Assembly (NCBI RefSeq): GCF_039537405.1
Contig: NZ_BAABAL010000018.1
Span: forward strand, 766,142-830,141
Length of the DNA: 64,000 nt
Direction of reading: 5' to 3'
Origin: Allokutzneria multivorans
GTDB taxonomy: Bacteria > Actinomycetota > Actinomycetes > Mycobacteriales > Pseudonocardiaceae
Under the pieces are notes generated by a model. The model did no database searches. It saw only the letters and a program-made list of their open reading frames with translations, and was not told the origin of the DNA. Shown here in pieces: positions 1 to 8,526 of this stretch (positions are counted from its first letter, which is position 1; every line of letters begins with the position of its first letter). Made by a program: the position numbers and the translations under genes.

Positions 1-12
1 TCCCGCCCCCGC

Positions 13-1050
13 TCACCCCGGATGCGTTGGGGTGAAACCAGCCTGCTCCACCGCCGAAGCCGGATACGGCGTCAACCGGCTCTCGGTGAACAACCCCCAG
101 TAGAACTCGTTCATGACCGCCACGACCGGCGCGTTGCGCATGACGATCTCCGCAGCGGCCGGGGGTAGCTCAGCGGGCAGCTCCCCCTCAGCGCAGCGGC
201 GGATGTAGGCGTTGCGCGAAGCGGGCTCAAGACCGGTGTAGGAGGACACGAGCCAGTTCACCAGGCGCATCGTCACGTACACCTCGTCATGGCTGGCGTT
301 CAACCGGAGAAAGGCCTCCTCCTCAGCCGACAGCTCGAAACGCGTTGACGTGGCCAGGCCGAGGTCGGCGAAGTACACCGAATGCCCGTCGGTCAACATG
401 TTCCCGAAGTGCGCGTCGAAGTGGTAGAGCCCGCGCGAGTTCATGAACGCCGCCGTGGAGCGCAGCTGGGACTCCACAACCGCAGGGTCCTGCTTCGAAA
501 GCCACGTGGCGAAGTCACCGGGAAGGTACTCCTGGAACAGCACGACGCTCACCGAAGCACGCGCCTTGGCCTCGATCCGGGAACGCACAGCGGAAGAGCC
601 GTGCCAGAACTCCACGGTCTCGTCCACAGCGTCCACAGCGGACGGCGTAGCCGACAAAGGCAACAGCCGCCAGTGGTACATCAGCGGAAAGTTCTCCCGC
701 GAACCGCCGAGCACCCAGTTCGTCGTCATGGTGTTCGCGGCGACCTCGCGCCACACGTTGAAACCCGAAGACCCGACAGTGGAGTTCGGAGTCCCCACCC
801 CGTACTGCAAATACGGCGGAATGCCGTCGAGATTCGCGGTGGACAGCACGTTCGAGCGCTCCGCATCGGTGACCGGAATGCGCTTCACGAAGACACGGAC
901 GCCCTCGACCTCCATCAGCGAAGCGGTGCCACCGATCCCCACGCTCAGCACCGAGGCCGCCTCCACCATCGAAGCCAGCCGAGAATCGCTGAGCAGGGTC
1001 AAAGCGGTGGACACTGAGCCGTAGTCGGCAATGCGCGCAGACAAGGTCAC
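13..1050 (-). CDS. Protein-kinase-like phosphotransferase
   Basis: A 345-aa protein with a degenerate kinase fold. Visible signs are a glycine-rich segment near residues 37-50 (VGIGGTASL), a candidate ATP-binding lysine at about 56 (VFVKRIP), a catalytic-loop-like HFDAHFGN at 210-217 and a DLG at 229-231 in the place of DFG. This resembles the aminoglycoside/lipopolysaccharide kinase superfamily more than canonical Ser/Thr kinases, and the substrate cannot be read. The GTG start at 1050 is chosen because it overlaps the stop of the upstream metallopeptidase gene (GTGA), implying translational coupling. The open frame extends much further upstream, but there it lies antisense-like over the peptidase gene and reads as low-complexity Arg-rich sequence. 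It is the last gene of a four-gene operon. Confidence 0.8.
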   Translation of the reverse strand: MTLSARIADYGSVSTALTLLSDSRLASMVEAASVLSVGIGGTASLMEVEGVRVFVKRIPVTDAERSNVLSTANLDGIPPYLQYGVGTPNSTVGSSGFNVWREVAANTMTTNWVLGGSRENFPLMYHWRLLPLSATPSAVDAVDETVEFWHGSSAVRSRIEAKARASVSVVLFQEYLPGDFATWLSKQDPAVVESQLRSTAAFMNSRGLYHFDAHFGNMLTDGHSVYFADLGLATSTRFELSAEEEAFLRLNASHDEVYVTMRLVNWLVSSYTGLEPASRNAYIRRCAEGELPAELPPAAAEIVMRNAPVVAVMNEFYWGLFTESRLTPYPASAVEQAGFTPTHPG

Positions 1051-1703
1051 GCAGACGAAGCTACGCGAAGAACAACGATGAGGTAGCCGTCGCACCACGC
1101 GGCGTCGCCGGTCGCATCCGAGACGGCGGAACGGGAGCGCAACGCGGAGCGAACGAGCGCACTCGCCGAAAATCCCTGGTGCGAAGCGAAAAGCACCTTC
1201 CCAGAAGCATCCAGCAACGCCACGGTCCCGCGAATGTGCCGCGAAGCCCAGACGCAACACGCTTCCCGAGAGGCGGCCGAACTGAAATAGGCGGAAACGA
1301 CGTCCTGAGCGGAACAAGGGCGAGCCAACGAGGACAGCAGCACTGCGGCGGCGAACGCGTCGCAGGCCTTTTCCTGGAACAGCAACGGGTTCGCGGCCTC
1401 GAACGTGCGCTCGCCGAGCGCGACATCGGTCTGCTGGAGGTGGTGGCCCAACTCGTGCAGCGCGGTGAACGCGCGTCGCCGGTGCGACAGCGAGCGGCCG
1501 ATGAGCAGCGTCGGCGGGGTCAGCTCCGGGTGGTAGCTGCCGGACACCGCGCACCCGGACTCGCCGAGCTGTTCCTCGACGAGCCGCACGCGGATCTCCG
1601 GCCACGAGGCCAGCTCCACGATCGGATGGGGGCGCAGCCGCCGCGCGGCTCCGGGCCACCTGCGGTCGAGGACCGCGAGCATGGCCCGGACCTGCGCGGA
1701 CAC
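1047..1703 (-). CDS. ImmA/IrrE-family metallopeptidase
   Basis: About 218 aa with a zinc-binding HELGHH at residues 83-88 and a downstream E111-xxx-D115 (EKACDAFAAA) that fits the third ligand of the ImmA/IrrE (DUF955) family. These peptidases usually cleave or relieve a partner HTH repressor, often encoded next door; here the upstream gene carries a possible HTH. The C-terminal 90 residues are an extra domain without a recognised match. Start is uncertain: GTG 1703 is used; a CTG at 1718 sits best behind a GGAGGA and overlaps the upstream TGA, and ATG 1682 is a third option. Its stop overlaps the kinase-like gene by 3 nt. Confidence 0.85.
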   Translation of the reverse strand: MSAQVRAMLAVLDRRWPGAARRLRPHPIVELASWPEIRVRLVEEQLGESGCAVSGSYHPELTPPTLLIGRSLSHRRRAFTALHELGHHLQQTDVALGERTFEAANPLLFQEKACDAFAAAVLLSSLARPCSAQDVVSAYFSSAASREACCVWASRHIRGTVALLDASGKVLFASHQGFSASALVRSALRSRSAVSDATGDAAWCDGYLIVVLRVASSA

Positions 1704-1714
1704 CAGCGATCGGG

Positions 1715-2659
1715 TCAGTAGTCCTCCCTCGGGGGTTCGGGGTCGGCCGGTCGGTTGAGGAACTGCCGCACCCGCCCGCGCCAGTCGGGTGCGGCTGTCC
1801 CGGTCTGCCTTCCGGCCAGCGCGAACGTGCCGTAGCTCGCCGTGAGCCGGGCAGTGGCCTCGTCGACGCCGTCGCGCCCGGCCACCTCGGTCCACGTCGT
1901 GCGCCAGCGCGGGTGCTCGACCTCGGAGACCAGCTCCGGGGGCAGCGCGAGCACCGCCTGCGTGACGTCCTCGGTGGACAGTCCGGTCTCCGCCGCCACC
2001 ACCGCCGCGAGGTCGGAGGTGAGCGGCCGGGTACCGCTGAGCAGCTTCATCACCTCGTGCTGCGGCAGGCCGAGCGCGGTGCGCAGCAGGTCGATCTTCG
2101 GCCCCTTGCCCAGCAGCGCGGCCAGGGTGATCGGGGCGTCGCCGGGCTTGACCACGGGCAGCGCCGGGGCCAGCCGCAGCCGGTCGAGGGTGTCGTCCAG
2201 CTCCGCGCGCACGTCGGCGGCGGGCTCCAGCGCCGAGTCGATGGCGCGGCCTCGGCGGGTGCCGGGGGGCACCTCCTCGGCGGGCACCGGGACGGCCGTC
2301 GCCGCCCAGTGCACGATGTCCTGTCCCCACCGCTCCACGGGCTGGTCCAGCACGCGGATGGGGACGGGGCCGGTCAGCCCGGCCCACAGCGTCGCGGGCA
2401 CTCCGGAACCGTTCCGGGACTCGTCCACGACCAGGCAGAGGTCGTCCTCCGCCGGTGGGTCGAGGGTGACCGGGGCGCCGATGACGTCCCGGCCCTCCAC
2501 GCTCAGGATGAGGACGAGGACGCGGTCCCCGTCCCATCTGGCCCGCCACAGCTGACCGGTCTCGATCTCGTTCCCGGCGTGTCCGCCGAAGGAGTTCGCC
2601 GGCCCTCCCGCCTGCTGGAGCAGGTCGAGAAAACGCTGCGGCAATCCCGGGTCACTCAT
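1715..2659 (-). CDS. Putative XRE-like HTH protein
   Basis: A 314-aa protein that I do not recognise as a named family. Residues 1-135 are acidic and beta-like without a clear domain. Residues about 189-235 (LLRTALGLPQHEVMKLLSGT...) read like an XRE-type helix-turn-helix. The C-terminus resembles a second small helical module. ATG 2659 is preceded by GGGAG at good spacing. Its stop lies within 15 nt of the ImmA/IrrE start. A paired HTH protein and ImmA/IrrE peptidase is a known regulatory arrangement, so it may be the peptidase target; that is inference. Confidence 0.7.
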   Translation of the reverse strand: MSDPGLPQRFLDLLQQAGGPANSFGGHAGNEIETGQLWRARWDGDRVLVLILSVEGRDVIGAPVTLDPPAEDDLCLVVDESRNGSGVPATLWAGLTGPVPIRVLDQPVERWGQDIVHWAATAVPVPAEEVPPGTRRGRAIDSALEPAADVRAELDDTLDRLRLAPALPVVKPGDAPITLAALLGKGPKIDLLRTALGLPQHEVMKLLSGTRPLTSDLAAVVAAETGLSTEDVTQAVLALPPELVSEVEHPRWRTTWTEVAGRDGVDEATARLTASYGTFALAGRQTGTAAPDWRGRVRQFLNRPADPEPPREDY

Positions 2660-2743
2660 GGTGCACTCCCGTCCTGGTCGGCCATTCGGGGTCTGGCATC
2701 CCTGACTGACGGCACAACTCGTCATTCGTCCGGTATCCGGTGT

Positions 2744-3694
2744 TCACCGTCCGTTCTTGCAGAGCCAGATCACCTCGCGGGCCACGGCGCTGGCGTCGCC
2801 GCTGTCGCCGATGAGCTGGGCGAGCTTCTCCTTGAGCCGCTTCGCCCGCTGGTAGGCCTGGCTTCGGCCGATTCCCAGCAGCGCCTGGATCGCCCTGGGG
2901 TTGTCCAGGTAGGGCACGATCTTGCGCTCCCTCGGCGCGAGCATGCCCACGATCTCGGCGGCCACGACCGCGGCCTCCAGCTCCTGCTCGGCCGCGACGA
3001 CCTGCTCCTCCGGGGTCAGCTCGTCGCCGAGGTCGACCGGGGTTCCGGCGTCCTCGTCCAGCGAGATCACCACCGGGTCGAGCACGACCGGGAAGCGCGC
3101 CAGGAAGACCACGACGAGCTGGCCCAGTTCCAGGCTGCCCCCCGCCGCGGCGAGCACCGCCTTGGCAACGGCGGCGATCGAGGCGGAGTCGGCGACCGGG
3201 GCCCTGCGGGTCTCGCTGGACCACTTGGGGATCTTCACGTTCGGCACCCCGCGCGCGGCCTCGACCAGGTGCTCGAACTTCCCTCCCCACGGAGCGCCAC
3301 CGCTGCCCGCCAGCCGCCACCTGCCCGCTCCCGGCTCGGTCGCGGGCACCTGTTCGAAGTCGGAGGTGGTGGAGAGGACCTTCTCCAGTGCGCGGCGCAG
3401 CGCGCCGACCGCCGTCGTGCGCGCGCGGTCGACCAGCCACCGCCGGATGGAGGTCCGCAGCAGCTTGCCGAGCGAGTCCTCGTCGGTGGCCAGCGCCAGC
3501 AGGTTGGCGGTGACGGGCTTGATCCGGTCGACCAGGAACTCACCGAGCAGGTCCTCCAGCTCGGCGGGCTGCCAGCCCTGCTCCGGGGTGAGCGCCGGAA
3601 ACCTCCGCACCTCCTCGCTGAGCAACCGGAGGGTCAGCGCGAGGCACAGCGGCCCGAACCGGCGGTGTTCGCGTATCTCGTCGTAGGCGGACAT
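2744..3694 (-). CDS. Sigma-like / HTH regulatory protein
   Basis: A 316-aa protein. An N-terminal helical region (residues 15-105) includes LLRTSIRRWLVDRAR, reminiscent of sigma region 2 helices. Residues 245-295 (LAPRERKIVPYL...IGRSQAYQRAKRLKEKL) look like a sigma region 4 HTH. The middle is Ala/Asp-rich. It is not a canonical ECF sigma factor, so it could be a sigma-like activator. ATG 3694 follows a strong purine stretch (GGAGAGGGGGG). It is the first gene of the operon running to position 13; a TATGTT at 3724-3729 (reverse strand) could be its -10 box. Confidence 0.7.
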   Translation of the reverse strand: MSAYDEIREHRRFGPLCLALTLRLLSEEVRRFPALTPEQGWQPAELEDLLGEFLVDRIKPVTANLLALATDEDSLGKLLRTSIRRWLVDRARTTAVGALRRALEKVLSTTSDFEQVPATEPGAGRWRLAGSGGAPWGGKFEHLVEAARGVPNVKIPKWSSETRRAPVADSASIAAVAKAVLAAAGGSLELGQLVVVFLARFPVVLDPVVISLDEDAGTPVDLGDELTPEEQVVAAEQELEAAVVAAEIVGMLAPRERKIVPYLDNPRAIQALLGIGRSQAYQRAKRLKEKLAQLIGDSGDASAVAREVIWLCKNGR

Positions 3695-3771
3695 GACGCC
3701 CCCCTCTCCCTCTCTCCACATCGAACATACGCGCGAAGTGACGGTGAGGAACTGCTCTTTTACGTTGAGTT

Positions 3772-3789
3772 ATCCGACCGATGTCGGAT
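3772..3789 (-). terminator. Possible terminator hairpin
   Basis: Perfect 7-bp inverted repeat ATCCGAC-4-GTCGGAT located 9 nt beyond the S9 peptidase stop. There is no T-run after it, so it could instead be an operator for the operon that starts at 3694. Confidence 0.35.
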
Positions 3790-3798
3790 CGTTTGCGA

Positions 3799-5697
3799 TC
3801 ACTGCAACCACCGGGTGAACCACCCGCGACTCCGCCGCAGCACGTCGAGCTGGTGCGCTCGTTCGGCGATGCTGTGCGGCTCCCTTGGATAGATCACGTA
3901 CTCATGTTCGACACCGTGCGCCAGCAGTGCTCGGTGGAAGTACTCCCCTTGCGCCAGTGGGACATTCGGGTCGACCTCGCCGTGCAGGATGAGCACCGGG
4001 GTGGTCACTTTCGACGCGTGCGAGACCGGGCTCAGCGCGTCGTGCCGGTGCGGGCCAACGCCTTCCCAGCCGGTGCTGCCGCCCAGCGTGCCGTCGTACT
4101 CGGCCATCTCACCGGCGCCGATCATCTGGCCCCAGTCGCTGATGCCCGCGAGCATCACGCCCGCGCGGAAGCGGTCGGTCTGCCCGACCGCCCACGCCGT
4201 CATGAAGCCGCCCTGACTGCCGCCTCCGATGCCGAGCCGCTCTGGGTCGGCGACGCCTTCGGCCACCAGCAGGTCGATCCCGGTGACGATGTCGGTCCAG
4301 TCGTCGATCCCGACCGCGCCCGCGACGCTGGCGGCGAACTCGTGCCCGTGCCCGGAGCCACCGCGCGGGTTGGGCATGAACACCGCGAAGCCGGCGGCCG
4401 CGAGCCATTGTCCGGTCGGGACCCAGTGCACGGTCAGCTCGTCGGCCTGGCGGTAGTACGGGCCGCCGTGCACGATCGTGACCAGCGGGAACGGCCCGTC
4501 GGCACGGGTCTTGCCCGGCGGGAGGACGAGCAGGCCGTCCAGGGCGAGCCCGTCGGATGCCTTGTACGCCAAGCGCTCCTGGCGTCCCCAGGTGATCCCC
4601 GCCAGCTCGGGACGCATGTCGGTGAGGCGCGCGTACGGCCCGGCCTGCGGTCCCGCGTGGACCTCGATCGGCTGGTAGCTCGTGCTCATCACCGCCGCGA
4701 CGACCTCGCCGGAGGAGCTGGTCGTCAGCGAGTTCGCGAATCCGTCCACAGTGGACACTTCGGTGAACTCGCCGCCGGAGAGCCGGTACAGCGCGGTGTC
4801 CAGCCCGTCCGCGAACAGCGCGAGCAGTCCGCCGGTGGCGGGCGCGGCGAGGGACTGCGGGCACACCGGCATCCCCGCGCTGAGGTTGCGCATCTCGCCG
4901 GAGAGGTCCAAGGAGATGACGGCCTCGCCGCCGACGAGGGTGGGCGGCGTGGTGGCGAGCAGCGCGATCCGCCACTCGTCCCCGGAGCGCCACCAGGTCA
5001 GCGCCGACGGCGAGGCCGGGGTGCCGCCCAGCTCTCGCGCCTCGCCGGTCTCAAGATCGAACAGGTGCACCCGGGTGTCGCGGAACGCGGAGGAGACCTC
5101 GGGATCGACCTGGGTCAGCAGGGCGAGCGCTCCGCCGTCGTGGCGCTGCGCCAGGTGGGTCACGTGCCGGTCCGGCAGGCCGACCGGAGTGCTGACCTCC
5201 TTGTCCGCCAAGGAGAGCAGTCGGAGCCGGGCGTTGCGGACGCGCTCTCCGTACACGCGGGCGTCGTCGCGCTCGCGTTCGCGTCGCTCGTCCTCCTCGG
5301 TCGGCTCGTCCACCGCCGTCAACGCGACCGTCGCGGAGTCCGCGAGCGGCAGGTGGTCGCTGATCCCGCTCTTCCACGTGGTCAGCGCCTCGGCCTCGCC
5401 GCCGTCGATCCGGATGCGGTGCAGCTGCCGCTTTCCCCACTCGGCGCGGTCGGAGAGGAAGTAGACGGTCCGCGAGTCCGCCGACCACTTGGGCGCGGTG
5501 TCGGCGGCGGTCCCGGCGGTCAGCCGGCGCGGCGGCGCGCTGCCGTCGGCCGCCACCACCCACAACGCGCTGACCGGGTGCTCCCCCGCCTTGCTCAGCG
5601 GGTGCGCGGGGTAGACCACCCAACGACCGTCCGGCGAGATCACCGGGTTCCTCGGCACCTTGCCGTCGACGATCAGGTCAGCTGTCAGTTCGGGCAC
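3799..5697 (-). CDS. S9-family (prolyl oligopeptidase-type) peptidase
   Basis: A 632-aa serine peptidase of the acylaminoacyl/dipeptidyl peptidase type. The first ~370 residues carry beta-propeller repeats (ISPDGRWVVYPA, WSADSRTVYFLSDR). The C-terminal alpha/beta-hydrolase has nucleophile motif GGGSQGGF (S494), acid in HGEVDPN (D576) and histidine in REPHSI (H608), so the triad is complete. No signal peptide is seen, so it is probably cytoplasmic and trims peptides. GTG 5697 is chosen because the pirin stop shares one base with it (TAGTG) and AAGGAG lies 8 nt upstream. It ends the operon zinc-finger protein-pirin-peptidase. Confidence 0.92.
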   Translation of the reverse strand: MPELTADLIVDGKVPRNPVISPDGRWVVYPAHPLSKAGEHPVSALWVVAADGSAPPRRLTAGTAADTAPKWSADSRTVYFLSDRAEWGKRQLHRIRIDGGEAEALTTWKSGISDHLPLADSATVALTAVDEPTEEDERRERERDDARVYGERVRNARLRLLSLADKEVSTPVGLPDRHVTHLAQRHDGGALALLTQVDPEVSSAFRDTRVHLFDLETGEARELGGTPASPSALTWWRSGDEWRIALLATTPPTLVGGEAVISLDLSGEMRNLSAGMPVCPQSLAAPATGGLLALFADGLDTALYRLSGGEFTEVSTVDGFANSLTTSSSGEVVAAVMSTSYQPIEVHAGPQAGPYARLTDMRPELAGITWGRQERLAYKASDGLALDGLLVLPPGKTRADGPFPLVTIVHGGPYYRQADELTVHWVPTGQWLAAAGFAVFMPNPRGGSGHGHEFAASVAGAVGIDDWTDIVTGIDLLVAEGVADPERLGIGGGSQGGFMTAWAVGQTDRFRAGVMLAGISDWGQMIGAGEMAEYDGTLGGSTGWEGVGPHRHDALSPVSHASKVTTPVLILHGEVDPNVPLAQGEYFHRALLAHGVEHEYVIYPREPHSIAERAHQLDVLRRSRGWFTRWLQ

Positions 5698-6605
5698 TAC
5701 AAGCTCTCCTTCGGAAGGGCGCGCGGTTTGAGGGTCACTCCGGGCAGCGCGGGCGCGGGCAGTCGCTGGACCACGCCCGTGTAGCCGTCGACGCTGCCAA
5801 ACTGCTCGGACTCTCCCTGCCACGCTTCACGAAATGCGACGATCTCCTCGTGCGTACGGCCGACGAAGTTCCACCACATGAGGATCTGCTCCTGGAACGG
5901 CTCTCCGCCGATCAGCAGCAGACGCGCGGGCTCCGCGCCGTGGTTCACCAGCTCGCACTGTGACGAACCCGTTGGCAAATAAGCAAGGTCATTCAGGTTC
6001 AGCTCAGTTCCCGCGACCGAGACGCGGCCGGAGTCCAGCAGAACTCCGTGCTCGAAGTCCGGGTCGACCGGTAGCTCCACGCGGGCGCGCGCGTCCAGGA
6101 CGATCTCCGCGCCGACGAGAGGCGTGAACGTGGTGACCGGTGACGTGCTCCCCGCAAGGCTGCCCAGGAAGACGCGCAGCGACGCGCTCTCGTACCGCAC
6201 TGGCTCCGCGATGTAGCTGACGAAGTCGCGCGCGGTGTGGCGATGCGCTTCCGGTAGCGCGACCCACAGTTGGACACCGTGCAGCGGCACCGCCGTGGAG
6301 GCTGTGGAGACCTCGGAGTGGCAGATGCCGTCGCCGCTGGTCATCAGGTTCAGCTGGCCGGGGCGGATCAGCGCGTGGCTGCCGAGGCTGTCACGGTGCT
6401 CGATCTCGCCGCTGAACAGCCAGCTCACCGTCTGGAGCCCGGTGTGCGGGTGCGGCGCGACGTCCATGCTGACCTCGCCGGGGCCGTAGTGGTCGACGAA
6501 GCACCACGCGCCGATCAGCGACCTGTGGCGCTGCGGCAACGTGCGGCGCACTGTCATCGCGCGCGGTCCGCCGAGCGGGACGTCCCGCGCTGTCAGGATC
6601 TCCAC
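5697..6605 (-). CDS. Pirin family protein
   Basis: A 302-aa bicupin. The pirin N-terminal signature is clear: PHPHTGLQTV (H52, H54) and GDGICHSE (H96, E98), which match the metal ligands of pirins, and an HRDSLG motif. Some pirins are quercetin 2,3-dioxygenases and others regulate metabolism; which applies here cannot be told. GTG 6605 has GAGAGGA about 9 nt upstream and lies 4 nt after the upstream TGA. Central gene of a three-gene operon. Confidence 0.92.
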   Translation of the reverse strand: MEILTARDVPLGGPRAMTVRRTLPQRHRSLIGAWCFVDHYGPGEVSMDVAPHPHTGLQTVSWLFSGEIEHRDSLGSHALIRPGQLNLMTSGDGICHSEVSTASTAVPLHGVQLWVALPEAHRHTARDFVSYIAEPVRYESASLRVFLGSLAGSTSPVTTFTPLVGAEIVLDARARVELPVDPDFEHGVLLDSGRVSVAGTELNLNDLAYLPTGSSQCELVNHGAEPARLLLIGGEPFQEQILMWWNFVGRTHEEIVAFREAWQGESEQFGSVDGYTGVVQRLPAPALPGVTLKPRALPKESL

Positions 6606-6609
6606 CTGG

Positions 6610-6951
6610 TCATTCCTCTCCGGAGAACCGGCCCCACGCGGTCTGCCGCGTGACACCGAGCGCCTCGCCGATGCGGCCCCAAGCCACGCCGCGCTCGCGC
6701 AGCCTCGTCACCCAGATCCGCAGTGCGGCGTCGACCTGCTTCTCCACGGCGGCCACGCGCGGCAGCGCCTCCAGCATCTCCTCGTCGGTCATCTGCGTCG
6801 AGTCGGGCCACTCAACCGGCGCCTCCGCCGAGCTGGCGATGATCTCCACGCACATGCCCACGCAGCCGTCGCAGATGAACACCCCCGGCCCGGCGACGAC
6901 CTTGTTGACCTCGGTGTGGTGCTTGGCGCAGAACGAACAACGGGTTTCCAC
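6610..6951 (-). CDS. ClpX-type zinc finger / HTH protein
   Basis: A 113-aa protein. The N-terminus has a four-cysteine zinc site (C5, C8, C27, C30) spaced like the ClpX zinc-binding domain, without any AAA+ domain. The C-terminal third (VAWGRIGEALGVTRQTAWGRF) is a helix-turn-helix. This zinc finger plus HTH arrangement suggests a small DNA-binding regulator, and it sits beside paired palindromes at 6965-7003 that it might bind (inference). It leads the pirin-peptidase operon. Confidence 0.85.
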   Translation of the reverse strand: METRCSFCAKHHTEVNKVVAGPGVFICDGCVGMCVEIIASSAEAPVEWPDSTQMTDEEMLEALPRVAAVEKQVDAALRIWVTRLRERGVAWGRIGEALGVTRQTAWGRFSGEE

Positions 6952-6964
6952 AGTGACCTCCTCG

Positions 6965-7003
6965 CGTGTCAGGTCCAGCCTGACACGTCAGGGCTGCCCT
7001 GAC
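6965..7003. promoter_or_regulatory. Two adjoining palindromes between divergent operons
   Basis: CGTGTCAGG-N5-CCTGACACG at 6965-6987 abuts and shares one base with GTCAGGGC-t-GCCCTGAC at 6987-7003. Four GTCAGG half-sites in 39 bp between the zinc-finger gene (-) and the ABC transporter (+) suggest a cooperative operator controlling one or both directions. Confidence 0.65.
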
Positions 7004-7093
7004 AAGCTCCCCGTGATCTCAACCGAACGATGGATGCGGACCCCAGCGCTCGCACGATGTCCGCGCACCGGTCCGCGCACGACGCTGATCGAC

Positions 7094-7807
7094 ATGAAGA
7101 AGGACGTCGTGGTCTCGGTCAGGGACCTCCGCAAGGCGTACGGCAGGAAGGTCGCCGTGGACGGAATCTCGTTCGATGTGGTGCGCGGTGAGGTCTTTGG
7201 TGTGCTCGGCCCGAACGGCGCTGGGAAGAGCACAACCGTCGAGTGCGCGGCTGGTCTGCGCGAGCCCGACAGCGGCACCGTGCGCGTGCTCGGGCGCAAT
7301 CCCGCTACCGATCCGTCTGTGCGACACCGGGTCGGTGTGCAGCTCCAGCACGCCGTACTGCCGAGCCGCATGAAGGTGCGCGAAGCGATGCAGATGTTCG
7401 CGTCCGCCTATCCCCGGCACGCGGACACCGAGACGCTGCTGGCCGATTGGGGGCTGGCCAAGCACCACGGCACCGCGTTCGCCGCGCTCTCCGGCGGGCA
7501 GAAGCAGCGGTTGTTCATCGCGTTGGCGTTGCTCGGCGAGCCGGAGGTGGTCGTGCTGGACGAGCTGACCACGGGGCTCGATCCGGCCGCGCGGCGAGAA
7601 ACGTGGTCCTTGGTAAGGACATTGCAAGCGCGAGGCGTGTCCGTGCTGCTCGTGACGCACGCGATGGACGAGGCCGAGCAGCTGTGCGATCGGCTCGTCG
7701 TGATCGCGGGCGGTCGCGTGGTCGCCGCGGGCACCCCTGCGGAGCTGCGCGGCGCTCACCCCAACATGGAGTCCGCCTACCTGTCACTGACTGAGGAGGC
7801 CGCGTGA
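7094..7807 (+). CDS. ABC transporter ATP-binding protein
   Basis: A 237-aa nucleotide-binding subunit. Walker A GPNGAGKS (39-46), signature LSGGQKQR (132-139), Walker B VVVLDE (152-157) and the switch histidine in VTHAMDE are all intact. ATG 7094 is used because homology to the family begins there; upstream in-frame sequence overlaps the zinc-finger gene. The stop overlaps the permease GTG. Resembles the DrrA-like drug/lipid exporter subfamily. Confidence 0.95.
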   Translation: MKKDVVVSVRDLRKAYGRKVAVDGISFDVVRGEVFGVLGPNGAGKSTTVECAAGLREPDSGTVRVLGRNPATDPSVRHRVGVQLQHAVLPSRMKVREAMQMFASAYPRHADTETLLADWGLAKHHGTAFAALSGGQKQRLFIALALLGEPEVVVLDELTTGLDPAARRETWSLVRTLQARGVSVLLVTHAMDEAEQLCDRLVVIAGGRVVAAGTPAELRGAHPNMESAYLSLTEEAA

Positions 7808-8526
7808 GGATGCGTCCTCTGTTCGTGCTTACGCGCGTGGAGTGCGCGTTGTTCCTCCGCGAGCCCGCAGCCGTGTTCTTCACTATCGCGATGCCGTTGG
7901 CGCTGCTGTCCCTCAACGGCGCCACGGGCAACCGTCAGTACATCGACGCGATCATCGCCGGGTACCTCGTGTACGTACTGACGACCTCTGGGGTCATGGG
8001 CTTGGCCGAGACGCTCGCGGACTACCGGGACAAGGGAATTCTGCGCCGCATGCGCGTGAGCCCGTTGCGCCCGTGGCAGATCCTGGGCTCGCACGCGCTG
8101 ATGAACTTGCTTATAAGTGTGCTAGGCGCGGCGCTGTTGATCGCAGTCGCTTCGACGTTCTTCGGATTGTCACGGCCTGCGTCGATTCCCTTGGTACTAC
8201 TGGTGTCGGCGGCGGCCGCGTGCTGCATTCTGGCGCTCGGGTTCCTGCTGGGCTCCGTGCTCCCCACCGTGCGCATGACGCAGGCTGTGGCGGCTGCGCT
8301 GTACTTTCCGTCGATCTTTGTATCCGGCGTGTTGCTACCGCGCGAGGCGCTGCCGGAGTTCGCGCGGCAGATCGGCGACGTCATACCGGTCACCTACGCT
8401 GTGAACGGGATCAGGGCAGCGTGGGCGCACGGAGTGCTCGACGGCACCGCGCTCGTCGTGCTGCTGGGAACCGCAGTGATCGGTACGGTCATCGCGCTGC
8501 GCACGTTCAGGTGGGAGTCACGGTAG
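7804..8526 (+). CDS. ABC-2 type transporter permease
   Basis: A 240-aa integral membrane protein with about six hydrophobic segments, an ABC-2 membrane domain and the typical short loop DYRDKGILRRMRVSPL coupling to the ATPase. The GTG start overlaps the ATPase stop by 3 nt. Together with the ATPase and the two-component system that follows directly, this forms a BceAB/DrrAB-like sense-and-export unit; the substrate is unknown. Confidence 0.93.
   Translation: MRMRPLFVLTRVECALFLREPAAVFFTIAMPLALLSLNGATGNRQYIDAIIAGYLVYVLTTSGVMGLAETLADYRDKGILRRMRVSPLRPWQILGSHALMNLLISVLGAALLIAVASTFFGLSRPASIPLVLLVSAAAACCILALGFLLGSVLPTVRMTQAVAAALYFPSIFVSGVLLPREALPEFARQIGDVIPVTYAVNGIRAAWAHGVLDGTALVVLLGTAVIGTVIALRTFRWESR

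Noticed and set aside
1051..1659. N-terminal extension of the kinase-like gene
   Set aside because: It lies over the ImmA/IrrE gene in another frame and is Arg-rich nonsense; the GTGA overlap at 1050 gives a natural start.
3781..5784. Long plus-strand open frame (667 codons) opposite the S9 peptidase
   Set aside because: Arg/Ala/Gly-rich shadow of a high-GC gene; the minus strand encodes a complete peptidase with catalytic triad.
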